This document shows positions 1-9,383 of a DNA stretch of 64,000 nt, piece after piece. Location of the stretch: positions 62,001-126,000 of the forward strand of contig JAHDMJ010000011.1 in assembly GCA_018436095.1 (NCBI GenBank), written 5' to 3'. The notes under the pieces were generated by a model. It made no database searches. It saw only the letters and a program-made list of their open reading frames with translations, and was not told where the DNA came from. Every line of letters begins with the position of its first letter. Position 1 is the stretch's first letter. Source of the DNA: Clostridia bacterium. Lineage in GTDB: Bacteria > Bacillota > Peptococcia > DRI-13 > UBA5745. Both the position numbers and the translations under genes were made by a program.

Positions 1-1698
1 TTCTACGCAACGATCCCTATGAAAACACCCTTTGTCCGGATCAAAAAAGATACGCAGAACGCCTCCTACCAGATCCTGCCGCAATGCGGCCAGCAGAAAA
101 GCGTGGAGAACAATTTTCTGCCCTTTGATGAGTTGCAGAATCTTTTCCCATTGGGCAGCAGGCAGGCTGCCGGCGGACGTTGAAGCGGAAGCTAAGCTTC
201 GGCCGGAGCCGGCTGCGGCCTTTGGTTCTCCGGCCGCAATTGCTCCCGAGCCTGAAGCAGCTTTAGGGGCTCCTTGCTCTTTGGCAAAAGCCCCGGCAGA
301 AGCACCAGAAGTCTTCGTTCTGGCAGCCGCAGACTCTGACCCGGCAGAGGCAGAAAAAGCTGCCGCCCGCTGACTGGCGCCCCCATCCCTTGAATTATCA
401 TTTGGCTGAGCGGAAGACTGCACCTCTTCCCAAGGCGGTCTTTCTTGCGTCTTAGTAAAGCCTTCGGCCGCCGCAGCAGCTTTAGCTTGAACTGCCGGTC
501 TTGGGGCAGCGGTTTGATTTACCGGCTGTACCGGGCCTGCTGCAGAAGCTCCAGCCTGTGCGGAGCTTCCTGTCTGCGCCACCGCCAGCCAAGCTTGTCC
601 TTGCTGGCCCGGTTGATCAAGCAGCAACCCGGCAAATAAAGCTTCCGCCATATAGCGGCTGTTGCCCCGGTATCTGCCGCCGGCCACTCCCTGATCCAGC
701 CGGGCTAATATCTGCTGCAGCCTGGCCGGCCCCAGCCTGCCGCTCTGATCGACCATCAACCGCCGCTGCTCACCTGCTGCTATAACCAGCTCCGTCCCTT
801 GACCGCAAAGAGCCAAAAGCAGCAAGTCCCGGCAATAGCCGGCAAATTCTTTCAGCAGCTGCATAGGGTCTACACCTTGAGTGAACAGGGCTTCCAACTC
901 CATAAAAAGCGGGGTAGCTTCACCATCGATCACCGCTGCCAGCAACGAAGCTAAGGCCTCCTGCCGTACCAAGCCTAAAATGGCGCAGGCGTCATCGAGA
1001 GTCAGCCGCTCGGGGCTGAAGGACAGGCACTGATCCAATAAGCTGATAGCATCCCTAAGGCCGCCGTCGGCTTGGCGAATGATCAGGGATAAGGCTTCCG
1101 GGTCCACCTGCCTCTTCTGCCCGGCAATAATCTCCTCCAGCCGGCCTTTGATCGCTTCATAAGAAATTTTGCGGAAGTCAAAACGCTGACAGCGGGAAAG
1201 CACCGTCGGCGGCAGCTTTTGAGGATCTGTGGTAGCCAGCACAAAAATCACATGGGCCGGCGGTTCCTCCAAGGTCTTCAGCAAGGCATTGAAGGCCTCG
1301 TTGGTCAGCATATGAACTTCGTCAACAATATAAACTTTATACTTGCCTAAAGCCGGCAAAAAGCTGATTTTCTCTTTTAGCTCCCGGATCTCCTCAATGC
1401 CCCGGTTGGAGGCGCCGTCGATCTCCAGCACATCCAGGGAGTTGCCCCGGGTGATGGTTTGGCAGCTTTCACATTCACCGCAAGGATGGGCTCCATTGCG
1501 GTTAGAACAATTTAAGGCCTTGGCCAATATTCTGGCGGTACTGGTCTTGCCTGTCCCTCTGGGCCCGGTAAACAGATAGGCATGGCTGATCCTATCCTGC
1601 AAAATGGCATTTTCCAAAGTCCGGCGGATATGCTCTTGCCCCGCCAGCTCTTCAAAGCCTTGCGGCCGCCAAACCCGGTATAATACTTGATAAGTCAT
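1..1698 (-). CDS. dnaX: DNA polymerase III subunit gamma/tau, partial (3' end beyond the window)
   Basis: Clamp-loader ATPase subunit that loads the beta clamp at the replication fork. The reading frame starts at ATG 1698 behind an AGGGAAGGAAA ribosome site and stays open to base 1, giving 566 codons without a stop. Visible near the N-terminus are a Walker A (GPRGTGKT, about residues 43-50), a four-cysteine zinc module, a Walker B followed by the clamp-loader signature (VDEVHML), and SRC. After about residue 360 comes a long Ala/Ser/Gly-rich linker, typical of tau before its polymerase-binding domain, and the frame then resumes ordered sequence (HAFLLAALRQDLVGG). The stop lies left of the window. 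Its promoter is annotated at 1749-1778. Very sure of identity. Confidence 0.96.
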   Translation of the reverse strand, partial: MTYQVLYRVWRPQGFEELAGQEHIRRTLENAILQDRISHAYLFTGPRGTGKTSTARILAKALNCSNRNGAHPCGECESCQTITRGNSLDVLEIDGASNRGIEEIRELKEKISFLPALGKYKVYIVDEVHMLTNEAFNALLKTLEEPPAHVIFVLATTDPQKLPPTVLSRCQRFDFRKISYEAIKGRLEEIIAGQKRQVDPEALSLIIRQADGGLRDAISLLDQCLSFSPERLTLDDACAILGLVRQEALASLLAAVIDGEATPLFMELEALFTQGVDPMQLLKEFAGYCRDLLLLALCGQGTELVIAAGEQRRLMVDQSGRLGPARLQQILARLDQGVAGGRYRGNSRYMAEALFAGLLLDQPGQQGQAWLAVAQTGSSAQAGASAAGPVQPVNQTAAPRPAVQAKAAAAAEGFTKTQERPPWEEVQSSAQPNDNSRDGGASQRAAAFSASAGSESAAARTKTSGASAGAFAKEQGAPKAASGSGAIAAGEPKAAAGSGRSLASASTSAGSLPAAQWEKILQLIKGQKIVLHAFLLAALRQDLVGGVLRIFFDPDKGCFHRDRCVE

Positions 1699-1748
1699 AA
1701 AATATTTCCTTCCCTATGATGCGTAAAGTCCGATAAGCCTATGCTTTA

Positions 1749-1778
1749 AGTATAGCATTGAAGAGCCAAAACTGCCAA
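1749..1778 (-). promoter_or_regulatory. Sigma-A-like promoter of dnaX
   Basis: Reading leftward, TTGGCA (1778-1773), an 18-bp spacer and TATACT (1754-1749) lie about 50 bases upstream of the dnaX ATG. Seen in sequence; activity is inferred. Confidence 0.5.
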
Positions 1779-1846
1779 TACCATAACTATAGAAGACCAG
1801 GTACTCAAAGGCCAAGTGCCAGGGGCTCAAAAAATGGCGGCAAACC

Positions 1847-2120
1847 GAGGGTACTGAAAAAGTCGTACAAGCTGACCATCGTAAAGCTGAAATGTACAAA
1901 ATTTGAGGTTTTGTGGCTGTTGCTTCTTTGGAATAGTAGATTCAAACTATGCCTAACACTAAATATAGGGAGAAATCAGTGTTCAGTAGCGTAAAACTTG
2001 AAATTTTCAGCAGTTAGCTATGGCAAATCCACATAAAACCTCATTTTTTGTACACGCAGCTGGATGGGAAGCGGCTTTTTCAGTGCCCTCGACAAACCTG
2101 CAAATTTGTGCAGTTAGCCA
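1847..2120. repeat. Intergenic modular inverted-repeat element R1 (subtype A)
   Basis: Fills most of the gap between the divergent dnaX and the gene at 2284. Imperfect terminal inverted repeats of 19 bp lie at 1847-1865 (GAGGGTACTGAAAAAGTCG) and 2072-2090 (CGGCTTTTTCAGTGCCCTC). Inside are a forward unit (1893-1916, TGTACAAAATTTGAGG...) and its inverted copy (2029-2054). Just outside the right end is a further reverse unit (2091-2117, ACAAACCTGCA...). Bases 1957-2001 are identical over 45 nt to 13679-13723 in R2. No credible gene lies inside. Confidence 0.85.
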
Positions 2121-2283
2121 CTCAATCTAACATCTAATTCCGGCAAAACTCGCTGTCCGATACCTTTTTCCAGGAGCACGCCCTGTATAGAATCATTTTT
2201 TATTTTATGCGTTTGCATTATTCGCCTCATTATGATAATTTATGGATTAGAATTCCACAAAATTTATTCTTAAGGAGGCTTTG

Positions 2284-4092
2284 ATGCTCCAGAATCGCAC
2301 TTCTTTAAAATCCCCAATTATCATCTTCCTGCTTGCTCTATTATTATTCAGCGTAATGGACGGTATCCTATCCCTGCCGGTTTTGGCAGCCGAGGCCGAC
2401 CACCATACCTCCCGGGTTTATGTAGTGGTGGATACGGCTTTAGCCGACTCCAGCGATACCGTAGAGCTGGACGTGATGCTTTTTGCCCCCGGCCACGGTC
2501 TGGTGACGGACAAAAGCGTCTACGGCGCCTCCTCCCGCAAGGATGACAGTATTTCCGTGGGCGCCAACGAAGAGGGCCTGATCAAAGTGGAAATCTCCAG
2601 TGCAAGTCCCGGCGTCTCCCAAATCGCTTTATCTCTGGTGTCTCAAGATGCGGCAGCCAGATTCCTGCAAGGAACAACCGGCTCCTACGAAGGCAAGATT
2701 CTCCAAACCAGTACAGGCGTAGAAATCTTTTCCGTTTATTTTATTGCCGGCAGCCTGGACCCGGAATATTGCCTCATGGAATTCGATAAAGACACCATTG
2801 CCGTCACCGATCATCAGTATTCGGATAATGCCATCGGCACCATTTATCTGCGGACAGAAATTGACCAGCCTGTAGCCAACCAACGGGTACGGATATACAC
2901 CAGGAAAAGCGGCGTCCTCCTCTACCCCGCTCTCAGCTCCTCCACCAATACAGGCGAAGGCTCTTCCATCAGCCTGGTTACGGATAAAAACGGCACGGCC
3001 TCTTTTGTGGTCCGGGGCTATGAAGTGGGGGATGCGGAAATCTTCTGTGAGGTAGAGGGAGAGGAATTCAGCGAATTCCTCTATATAGACATAGCGGAAA
3101 ATGTTTTTGACTTGGAAGACCCAGATTGGGACGACTATGAGGATGAGGAAGAGGAAGAAGAAGAGTTGATCATCAGCCGGGAAAATACCAGGGTCAACAT
3201 CTCCAAATCCATAGCCCTGGAATACGGCAGCAACGCCCGCTATAACCTTCCTACTACGGAAGCCGGCTGGGATAAAATCGTCATTGGCGGCACAGCCATG
3301 ACCGCTGAAGATGAGCCGGTGCGGGGCCAGCATCTGGTACAGGCTTACGCCACCGCCGGTAATCTGGACAAAAACACCACGCTGACCACCAGCAACGGCG
3401 GCGCTTTCTCCTTCAGCCTTAGTTCCAAGGAACCCTGCCTGGGCCGCTATGCCGTTGGTTTGGGCACCGTGGAGCAGCTAAAAGGCTATCTGGAAGGCAA
3501 GGTCAGCGCCGACGACTGCCAGCTTCTCGGTACCGGCATGTATGCCTTCATCGGCCACGACTGGAATAAATACATGATCTGCGCCATCGGCGAAAAACAG
3601 GCAATTATCAATGGCTATCTGGAAGAAATGGATGTGGCTCCTTTCATTGAAAACGGCAGAACCATGATGATTGCCCGCCCCATAGCCAACACCATTGATG
3701 CAATCAGCAAATGGGATCAGGCTAAGCAAACCGCCAGCTTCTATGTGGGCAGCGGCAATTATACTATTGCAATGAAAGCAGGCAGCAAGGTCATCGATCG
3801 TACAGAAACCTATGTGGCGCCGAAACAATTTACCAGCGATGTGCCCGCCATGGTTAAAGACGGCCGGACTGTACTGCCTTTACGGGCTCTGTCCGAGGCC
3901 TTTGAGATGAAAACCATTTACGATGCCGATCAGCAACTGGTGGCTGTTTATAACACGGCCATCAAATATCCGCCCCCCTACAATCCAAAGAAGGATCCTA
4001 ATCATGCCGACTATGATCCCACTATAGATCCCAACAGCGACCAGTACGACGCTACCAAGGACCCGGACAGCGACGAATATATTGAACCGTAA
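2284..4092 (+). CDS. Secreted copper-amine-oxidase-N domain protein
   Basis: Exported protein of about 602 residues, substrate unknown. A signal peptide with a long hydrophobic core ends at LPVLAAEA (about residues 30-37). The middle resembles Ig-like or Big-type repeats and includes a very acidic run around residues 280-295. Residues about 440-558 carry a copper-amine-oxidase-N (stalk) domain, recognisable by MVKDGRTVLPLRALSEAF; in this family the name does not imply amine oxidase activity. The C-terminus has a short Asp/Pro/Tyr-rich repeat of about 12 residues (KDPNHADYD, DPNSDQYD, DPDSDEY). The upstream TTG at 2281 is possible, but AGGAGG at 2273-2278 sits five bases from ATG 2284, which I prefer. 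Monocistronic, with a strong terminator behind it. Likely a cell-surface or matrix protein. Confidence 0.8.
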   Translation: MLQNRTSLKSPIIIFLLALLLFSVMDGILSLPVLAAEADHHTSRVYVVVDTALADSSDTVELDVMLFAPGHGLVTDKSVYGASSRKDDSISVGANEEGLIKVEISSASPGVSQIALSLVSQDAAARFLQGTTGSYEGKILQTSTGVEIFSVYFIAGSLDPEYCLMEFDKDTIAVTDHQYSDNAIGTIYLRTEIDQPVANQRVRIYTRKSGVLLYPALSSSTNTGEGSSISLVTDKNGTASFVVRGYEVGDAEIFCEVEGEEFSEFLYIDIAENVFDLEDPDWDDYEDEEEEEEELIISRENTRVNISKSIALEYGSNARYNLPTTEAGWDKIVIGGTAMTAEDEPVRGQHLVQAYATAGNLDKNTTLTTSNGGAFSFSLSSKEPCLGRYAVGLGTVEQLKGYLEGKVSADDCQLLGTGMYAFIGHDWNKYMICAIGEKQAIINGYLEEMDVAPFIENGRTMMIARPIANTIDAISKWDQAKQTASFYVGSGNYTIAMKAGSKVIDRTETYVAPKQFTSDVPAMVKDGRTVLPLRALSEAFEMKTIYDADQQLVAVYNTAIKYPPPYNPKKDPNHADYDPTIDPNSDQYDATKDPDSDEYIEP

Positions 4093-4098
4093 TAATAC

Positions 4099-4144
4099 AA
4101 AAAACCGGAGAATGCGGCAAAATTGCTACAGCCTCCGGTTTTTT
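4099..4144 (+). terminator. Intrinsic terminator after the copper-amine-oxidase-N gene
   Basis: AACCGGAG pairs with CTCCGGTT around a 22-base loop, followed by a run of T. Ten bases beyond the stop codon. Confidence 0.8.
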
Positions 4145-4257
4145 AATGCCTTATACTTCAAATAAGCTTCTCAATTTATTATCTCAATTTTTGTGCACCT
4201 CTGATTCCGGACCAAGTCTAAAACCGCCCTTACTACCCTGCGGACTTGACCGGCTCC

Positions 4258-4857
4258 CTATCTTTTCTTTATTCCCTCGAAGAAAAAGTCGGTGACCCGC
4301 TCCGCCGCCTCCTGAGGCATGTAATTCTCCCAGACGGAGCCGCCCCAGGGCCGCACTAAATTCATTACGGCGCCCATCAAGGCCCCCAAAAACAACTGAG
4401 GGTCCACCGGCCGTATCTCACCGCCGGCAACGCCTTCATCGATAATTTCCTCCAGCCACCGCTGCCAGCGCAAATTCTCCTCCTGGGCCATACTCTGGAA
4501 TTCCTTCATGGCATTGCCCAGATCAGCCGGATTGATATTCATGCTTAAGCAGCAGCCTTTATGATGCCGGAACATCACTGTCTCAATCAGGGCCTTCAGT
4601 TTGTCCTTTACGGTGGACACCTGGTCAACCGTATTTTTTACCTGCCGGGCCATTTCTTCCATTTCATAACGGACGGCAGCCGACAGCAACTCTTCTTTGC
4701 TGCGAAAATATTCATATACCGTGCCTTTGCCGATACCGGCAGCGGCAGCCACTTCCTCAATCCGGGTATTGTGGAAGCCTTTGCTGCCAAAGGCCCCCAG
4801 AGCCGCCCGGATAATCTCTTCCCGCCGGTTTTTCTGCGTTTTCTCTTTCTCCATCAC
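4258..4857 (-). CDS. TetR/AcrR-family transcriptional regulator
   Basis: Likely repressor of the efflux operon in which it is the last gene. 199 residues, normal for the family. The N-terminal helix-turn-helix spans about residues 15-60, with the typical IEEVAAAAGIGKGTVYEYF signature; the rest is an all-helical ligand domain. Start is GTG 4857 or ATG 4854 behind AGAAAGGCAGG. It follows the pump gene by 42 bases on the same strand. The 20-bp palindrome at 9138-9157, over the operon start site, is its probable operator (inference), giving an autoregulated resistance operon. The inducing compound cannot be read from the sequence. Confidence 0.9.
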   Translation of the reverse strand: MMEKEKTQKNRREEIIRAALGAFGSKGFHNTRIEEVAAAAGIGKGTVYEYFRSKEELLSAAVRYEMEEMARQVKNTVDQVSTVKDKLKALIETVMFRHHKGCCLSMNINPADLGNAMKEFQSMAQEENLRWQRWLEEIIDEGVAGGEIRPVDPQLFLGALMGAVMNLVRPWGGSVWENYMPQEAAERVTDFFFEGIKKR

Positions 4858-4899
4858 AAACCTGCCTTTCTGCTCTAAGACCGGACATAAGCCGGCAGC

Positions 4900-7800
4900 T
4901 TATGCCCGGCCCTCTTCCGCCGCAGCCTTAGGCCGCCGCCGGAAAAACCTGCCAATGCCATTGCTGATATTTTCAGCATACACATACATACAGGGAACAT
5001 AAACCAGGGTGATCAAGGTAGAAAAGGTCAGTCCCCCTGCCACTACGGTGCCCAGAGGCGCCATCATTTCAGCCCCCTCACCCATACCAATGGCAATAGG
5101 CAGCATACCCAAAATCGTGGTCAAGCTGGTCATCATAATAGGTCTCAACCTGGTCAGCCCCGCATCAATAATAGCCTCCTCACGGCTCATGCCTTTACTG
5201 CGCCGCAGAACATTGATATAGTCCACAAGCACAATGGCATTGTTGACCACAATACCTGCCAGCATAATAACGCCGATCAGTGAAACCACATTAATGGTTC
5301 TGTCGGTAATAAACAGGCAGAAAACGACGCCAATAAAGGTTGGCGGCAGGGAAAACATAATAACAAAGGGGTAGAGCAATTGCTCAAACTGGAAAGCCAT
5401 AACCATATAGACGAGAACTACGGCCAAAAGCAAAGCCAGCATTAAGTCACCGAAGGCATCCATCATTTCCTTATTGCTGCCGCCCATCTCTATTTGCACC
5501 TCAGGGGGAATATTCATCTCCGCCAGGGCCTTTTGAACATCGGCAGATACCTCGCCCAGACTCCTGCCTACGGTCGTGCAGGATACGGATACCTGACGGC
5601 TTTGATTTTGCCGGACGATATTGGTAGGGCTGGCCTCAATCCGCAGGGTAGCAATATTACCTAAAGGAATCAAGTTGCCTGTGGGAGAGGTGATCGTCAG
5701 AGCCGCCAAGTCATTGAGATTTTGCCGGTACTGTTCGTCCATGATCAGCCGGATATCCAGTTCCTTACCTTCCTCCCGCAATTTCGTAGAAGCAGTACCG
5801 CTGACTGCCGCCGATACGGTAGCCGCCACGGTAGAGGAGTTCAGCCCATATTGGGAGGCCTTTTGACGGTCAACAATAACATTAATTTCCGGGTTGCCAT
5901 CTTCAAGAGAAGTGACAACCTCTCTGGTGCCGTCGATTAACTCAATACGGCTGGCCACCGCATCGGCGATGATCTCCAACTGGGCCAAATCATCCCCCAG
6001 CAGATTGACAACAATATCACTGCCGGTCATCATCATGGTGCCGCCGCTGGAGGCCACCTCCACCTCAACGCCGGGAATATCCTTCAGCTTTTCCCTTATC
6101 TCATCCAGGACTTCATCGATGGAACGCTGCCGCTGGCTCAAAGGCACCAGGGCGCCGCTAAAGGTGGCGCTGGAGCCGCCGCCGCCGAATTCCATCATGC
6201 CGCCGCCTCCCACATTGCTGATGATGCGCTGGTTTTCCGGAATCTGCTGCAAGATAGCTTCCGCCTCTTGGGCTACCCTTAAGGTTTCCCGCAGGGCCAC
6301 ACCTTTAGGCAAAGAAAGGGTAACCGTATATTCGCCGGTATCCTGAGCAGGAATAAATTCCATTCCTACCTTGGGCAATATGAAAGCGGAACCAATTAAA
6401 GCCGCAGTAAACAACAATACCACAAAGCCCTTGCGGCGCAAAGCCAGAACCAAAAACCGGCGGTAATACTCTTTAATTTTAAGAAAAACCTGATTGCCGC
6501 CTTTCTTTTCCTTTTCTTTAACCAACAACTTATTGGACAGCATAGGCACGGTCAAAAAGGCCACGCCTAAAGAGGCCAAAAGGGAACAGGTAATGGTCAG
6601 GGCCATTTGCCGGAAAATCTGAGAGGCCAGGCCCTCTACGAAAACGATGGGCAGAAAAACCACGATGGTGGTGATAGTGGAAGCGATTACCGCCCCGGCC
6701 ACCTCTTTGCTGCCTTTGATGGCGGCTGTCAGGTTATTTTCCCCCTCTTCCTGGCGGTGACGGAAGATATTCTCCAGAACAACGATGGAGTTGTCTACCA
6801 TCATACCCACACCCAAGGCCAAACCGCCCAGGGAGACCATGTTTAAGGTAACGCCGGAAAAAAACATCATAACAAAAGCCGCAATTACCGATACGGGAAT
6901 AGATATGGCAATAATCAACGTACTGCGCCAGCTCCGCAGGAACAGCATAAGAATCAATATAGCCAAGGCGCCGCCCTGCAAGGCGCTGGAAGCAACATTA
7001 TTAAGGGATAGATTGATGTAATCGGCCTGATCAAAGGCGATAACGATATCATAGCCCTTAGGCAGATCTCCCTGCAAATCCTCCAGCACTTCCCTGACCC
7101 GGCCGGAAGTCTGCACCAAATTGGCGTCGCTTTGCTTCATCAGGGAAACGTTGATACCCGGTTGACCGTTGATGTAGACATAGCTGCTGCGGTCTTTAAT
7201 GGTTCGCTCAACGCTGGCCAGGGAGCTTAAGGGGATATAACCGCCGTAAGCGCTGGGCACTTGGATATTTTTGACGTCCTCCAGGCTTGTAAATTCGCCG
7301 ACTACCCGGACGGCATGATCTTTCATCCCTTCTTCCACCGTGCCGGCGCTGACATTGCTGTTTTCCTGCCGCAAAAGGCCTACGATCTGGTTCATGCTGA
7401 CCCCATAGGCCTGAAGCCGCTGGGGATCGGTAACGATGCGCACCTCTTCCGTCACGGTACCGGAGGCGTCCACAGAAGCTACGCCATCTACCCGCTCCAG
7501 CCGGGGCCGCAGCTTATCCTCCACATAATCGGTAAGCTCCTCCAAGGTCGTATCGCCGGAAACGCCGATTTGGATAATCGGCATAGAATCCGGGTCCATC
7601 TTGATGATCATAGGCTTTGCCGCATCGGAGGGCAAAGCTGCACCATAGAGATCCAGACGGTCCCGCAGCTGGTTGGTAACATAATTTAAGTCTGAGCCCC
7701 AGGAAAACTCCACCAGCACCATAGAGCTGCCCCTGGTGGAATAAGAAGTTATACTTTGGACGCCGCTGACGGTGCCTACGGCAGCCTCTAAGGGCCGGGT

Positions 7801-7989
7801 GATTTGTTCTTCTATTTCTTGGGGGCTGACGCCGGTATAACTGGTTTGCACCAAAAGCATGGGCAGCTCCATTTTGGGAAACAGATCCATGCCTAATTTG
7901 CCAAAAGACACTACGCCTAAAATAATGACGATTAAAACAATCATCGTTACGGCTACCGGCCGTTTTACGGAAAAATCAAAGATATTCAC
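4900..7989 (-). CDS. RND-family efflux pump (AcrB/SwrC-like)
   Basis: Proton-driven exporter of the resistance-nodulation-division superfamily, 1029 residues, the full usual length. The start FSVKRPVAVTMIVLIVIILG is the standard first membrane segment. Two large extracytoplasmic loops alternate with membrane bundles; TM4 keeps the proton-relay Asp (GVGMMVDNSIVVLENI) and TM10 has GIVVNNAIVLVDYINVL. Start is GTG 7989, overlapping the TGA of the adaptor gene by four bases (GTGA), so translation is probably coupled. Closest in style to the single RND pumps of Gram-positive bacteria (SwrC/YerP type). No outer-membrane TolC partner is seen nearby. Substrate unknown; drugs, detergents or lipopeptides are typical. 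Confidence 0.95.
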   Translation of the reverse strand: MNIFDFSVKRPVAVTMIVLIVIILGVVSFGKLGMDLFPKMELPMLLVQTSYTGVSPQEIEEQITRPLEAAVGTVSGVQSITSYSTRGSSMVLVEFSWGSDLNYVTNQLRDRLDLYGAALPSDAAKPMIIKMDPDSMPIIQIGVSGDTTLEELTDYVEDKLRPRLERVDGVASVDASGTVTEEVRIVTDPQRLQAYGVSMNQIVGLLRQENSNVSAGTVEEGMKDHAVRVVGEFTSLEDVKNIQVPSAYGGYIPLSSLASVERTIKDRSSYVYINGQPGINVSLMKQSDANLVQTSGRVREVLEDLQGDLPKGYDIVIAFDQADYINLSLNNVASSALQGGALAILILMLFLRSWRSTLIIAISIPVSVIAAFVMMFFSGVTLNMVSLGGLALGVGMMVDNSIVVLENIFRHRQEEGENNLTAAIKGSKEVAGAVIASTITTIVVFLPIVFVEGLASQIFRQMALTITCSLLASLGVAFLTVPMLSNKLLVKEKEKKGGNQVFLKIKEYYRRFLVLALRRKGFVVLLFTAALIGSAFILPKVGMEFIPAQDTGEYTVTLSLPKGVALRETLRVAQEAEAILQQIPENQRIISNVGGGGMMEFGGGGSSATFSGALVPLSQRQRSIDEVLDEIREKLKDIPGVEVEVASSGGTMMMTGSDIVVNLLGDDLAQLEIIADAVASRIELIDGTREVVTSLEDGNPEINVIVDRQKASQYGLNSSTVAATVSAAVSGTASTKLREEGKELDIRLIMDEQYRQNLNDLAALTITSPTGNLIPLGNIATLRIEASPTNIVRQNQSRQVSVSCTTVGRSLGEVSADVQKALAEMNIPPEVQIEMGGSNKEMMDAFGDLMLALLLAVVLVYMVMAFQFEQLLYPFVIMFSLPPTFIGVVFCLFITDRTINVVSLIGVIMLAGIVVNNAIVLVDYINVLRRSKGMSREEAIIDAGLTRLRPIMMTSLTTILGMLPIAIGMGEGAEMMAPLGTVVAGGLTFSTLITLVYVPCMYVYAENISNGIGRFFRRRPKAAAEEGRA

Positions 7990-9095
7990 TGGGCTTCACC
8001 TCGGCTTACCACATTAAGCTTTCTTCCTTCCGTCACCGCATATTGGCCTTCCACGATAATCCGGTCGCCTTCTGCCAAACCGCTGAGAACTTCCGCTTCA
8101 TTGCCCAGGGTCATGCCAATGGTCACCAGCTTTTTCTGAGCTACGCCGGCTTCCTCTACAAATACTGCGGTACCCTCCTCCAGCCGTAAAACGGCATATT
8201 GGGGTATAACCAAAGCATTTTCAATTTTCTCCACCACCAGCTTAATTTCACCATACATACCGCCTTTGATGGCTAAATCCTGATTATCCACCTCAATGGT
8301 AACCGTATAAGCCCTGGTTTGGGGATTAATATTGGGAGGGATGGTTTTAACCCGGCCTTTAACGGGAGTATCACTGAATGAGGGAATCAGAATATCCAGC
8401 TCATCGCCCGCCTTTACCCCCATAATGTAATTCTCGCCAACCTGTACATCCAGCAGCAGTTTATCGATATTGACCACCATAGCCACCGGCGTAGAGGCAG
8501 CGGCAAACTGGCCTTCCACTACCGGCAAAGCGCTGACAATGCCGTTGATGGTGGAGGTTACCGCCATTTTCTCCCGGTTTAGCCGCAAGGTCTCCAATTG
8601 CAGGTCAATCTGCTTAATTTGGTTTTCTAAGGTGGTCAGCTGGCCTTCCGCCATAGCGCCTGCCTCAAATAAGGCTTTATTCTTATCGTAACTCTCCTGG
8701 AGCTGTTCTTTATTTAAAAGCAGGTTCTGTTCCTGAATATCCAGATCCCTCATGTCTTGGGTCAAGATAACCTGCCCTTTGCGCACGGGATCCCCCACCT
8801 TGACGGTTACCTGCAGCACCTTGCTGCCAACACCGCCGCCCATCAGCGTTACCTCTTCCTGAGGACGCAAAAGGCCGCCTAAGGTCAGCGTCTTATCAAG
8901 ATCCCGGCGCACTGCCTCCGTTACGGTAACAGGCAACGCTATTTCCTCCTGAACCTGGCCGGCAGTTTCGCTGCCGCCAGCCGCAGCCTGAGCCGTCTCG
9001 CCGCCTGAAGCGCAGCCTGCCAGGATAAAGGCTGGCAAGCACAAGAAAACCAAGGTAATGAAGCCATACATATGATTACGGATTTTTTGGGACAT
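7986..9095 (-). CDS. HlyD/RND periplasmic-adaptor-type lipoprotein
   Basis: Membrane-fusion or adaptor subunit of the efflux pump, 369 residues. The N-terminus has a lipoprotein signal peptide with lipobox ILAGC, so it is probably lipid-anchored outside the membrane. Barrel-sandwich half motifs around residues 85-115 and 185-205 flank a coiled-coil hairpin (about residues 120-165). C-terminal beta-barrel and membrane-proximal domains follow. First gene of the operon (adaptor, pump, TetR), with an AAGGAG site upstream of ATG 9095. It is expressed from the promoter at 9165-9193, next to the TetR-type operator. Confidence 0.93.
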   Translation of the reverse strand: MSQKIRNHMYGFITLVFLCLPAFILAGCASGGETAQAAAGGSETAGQVQEEIALPVTVTEAVRRDLDKTLTLGGLLRPQEEVTLMGGGVGSKVLQVTVKVGDPVRKGQVILTQDMRDLDIQEQNLLLNKEQLQESYDKNKALFEAGAMAEGQLTTLENQIKQIDLQLETLRLNREKMAVTSTINGIVSALPVVEGQFAAASTPVAMVVNIDKLLLDVQVGENYIMGVKAGDELDILIPSFSDTPVKGRVKTIPPNINPQTRAYTVTIEVDNQDLAIKGGMYGEIKLVVEKIENALVIPQYAVLRLEEGTAVFVEEAGVAQKKLVTIGMTLGNEAEVLSGLAEGDRIIVEGQYAVTEGRKLNVVSRGEAQ

Positions 9096-9137
9096 AACTA
9101 TCTTTGCTCCTTTAAATCAACCTTTTTTTCAAAAAAA

Positions 9138-9157
9138 CTGACCGACCATTCGGTCAG
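9138..9157. promoter_or_regulatory. TetR-type operator palindrome of the RND operon
   Basis: Perfect inverted repeat CTGACCGA-CCAT-TCGGTCAG. It begins just downstream of the predicted start site (-10 at 9165-9170), where a bound repressor would block transcription. The pairing with the TetR at 4258-4857 is inferred from operon membership. Confidence 0.75.
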
Positions 9158-9164
9158 CATATAT

Positions 9165-9193
9165 ATAATAACTTCACAAATCTTTCCTGTCAA
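9165..9193 (-). promoter_or_regulatory. Sigma-A promoter of the RND efflux operon
   Basis: Leftward TTGACA (9193-9188), exactly 17 bp, then TATTAT (9170-9165). Near-consensus and correctly placed before the adaptor gene. Confidence 0.8.
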
Positions 9194-9383
9194 AGGAATT
9201 TTTGCTCCCGCCAATAAACAATCCGTATAATTTAAAAGTAAAAAAACACCCTATATTAGATGCGGCTGTTTCCCGGTTATTTCCGGAGCCTTCCCGGCGC
9301 TTCAGGCAAAAAGAATTTTAACCCTTGTTAAGCCCTTCTCTTTGATTTAAAATAAGCATCAAATATCGATTTGGAGGCTGGAA

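Noticed and set aside
192-401. Short leftward ORF in the first 400 bases
   Set aside because: Out-of-frame shadow of dnaX, whose true frame is open from 1698 to base 1.
2629-3333. 234-codon antisense ORF inside the copper-amine-oxidase-N gene
   Set aside because: No ribosome site or recognisable domain; the forward gene has signal peptide and family motifs.
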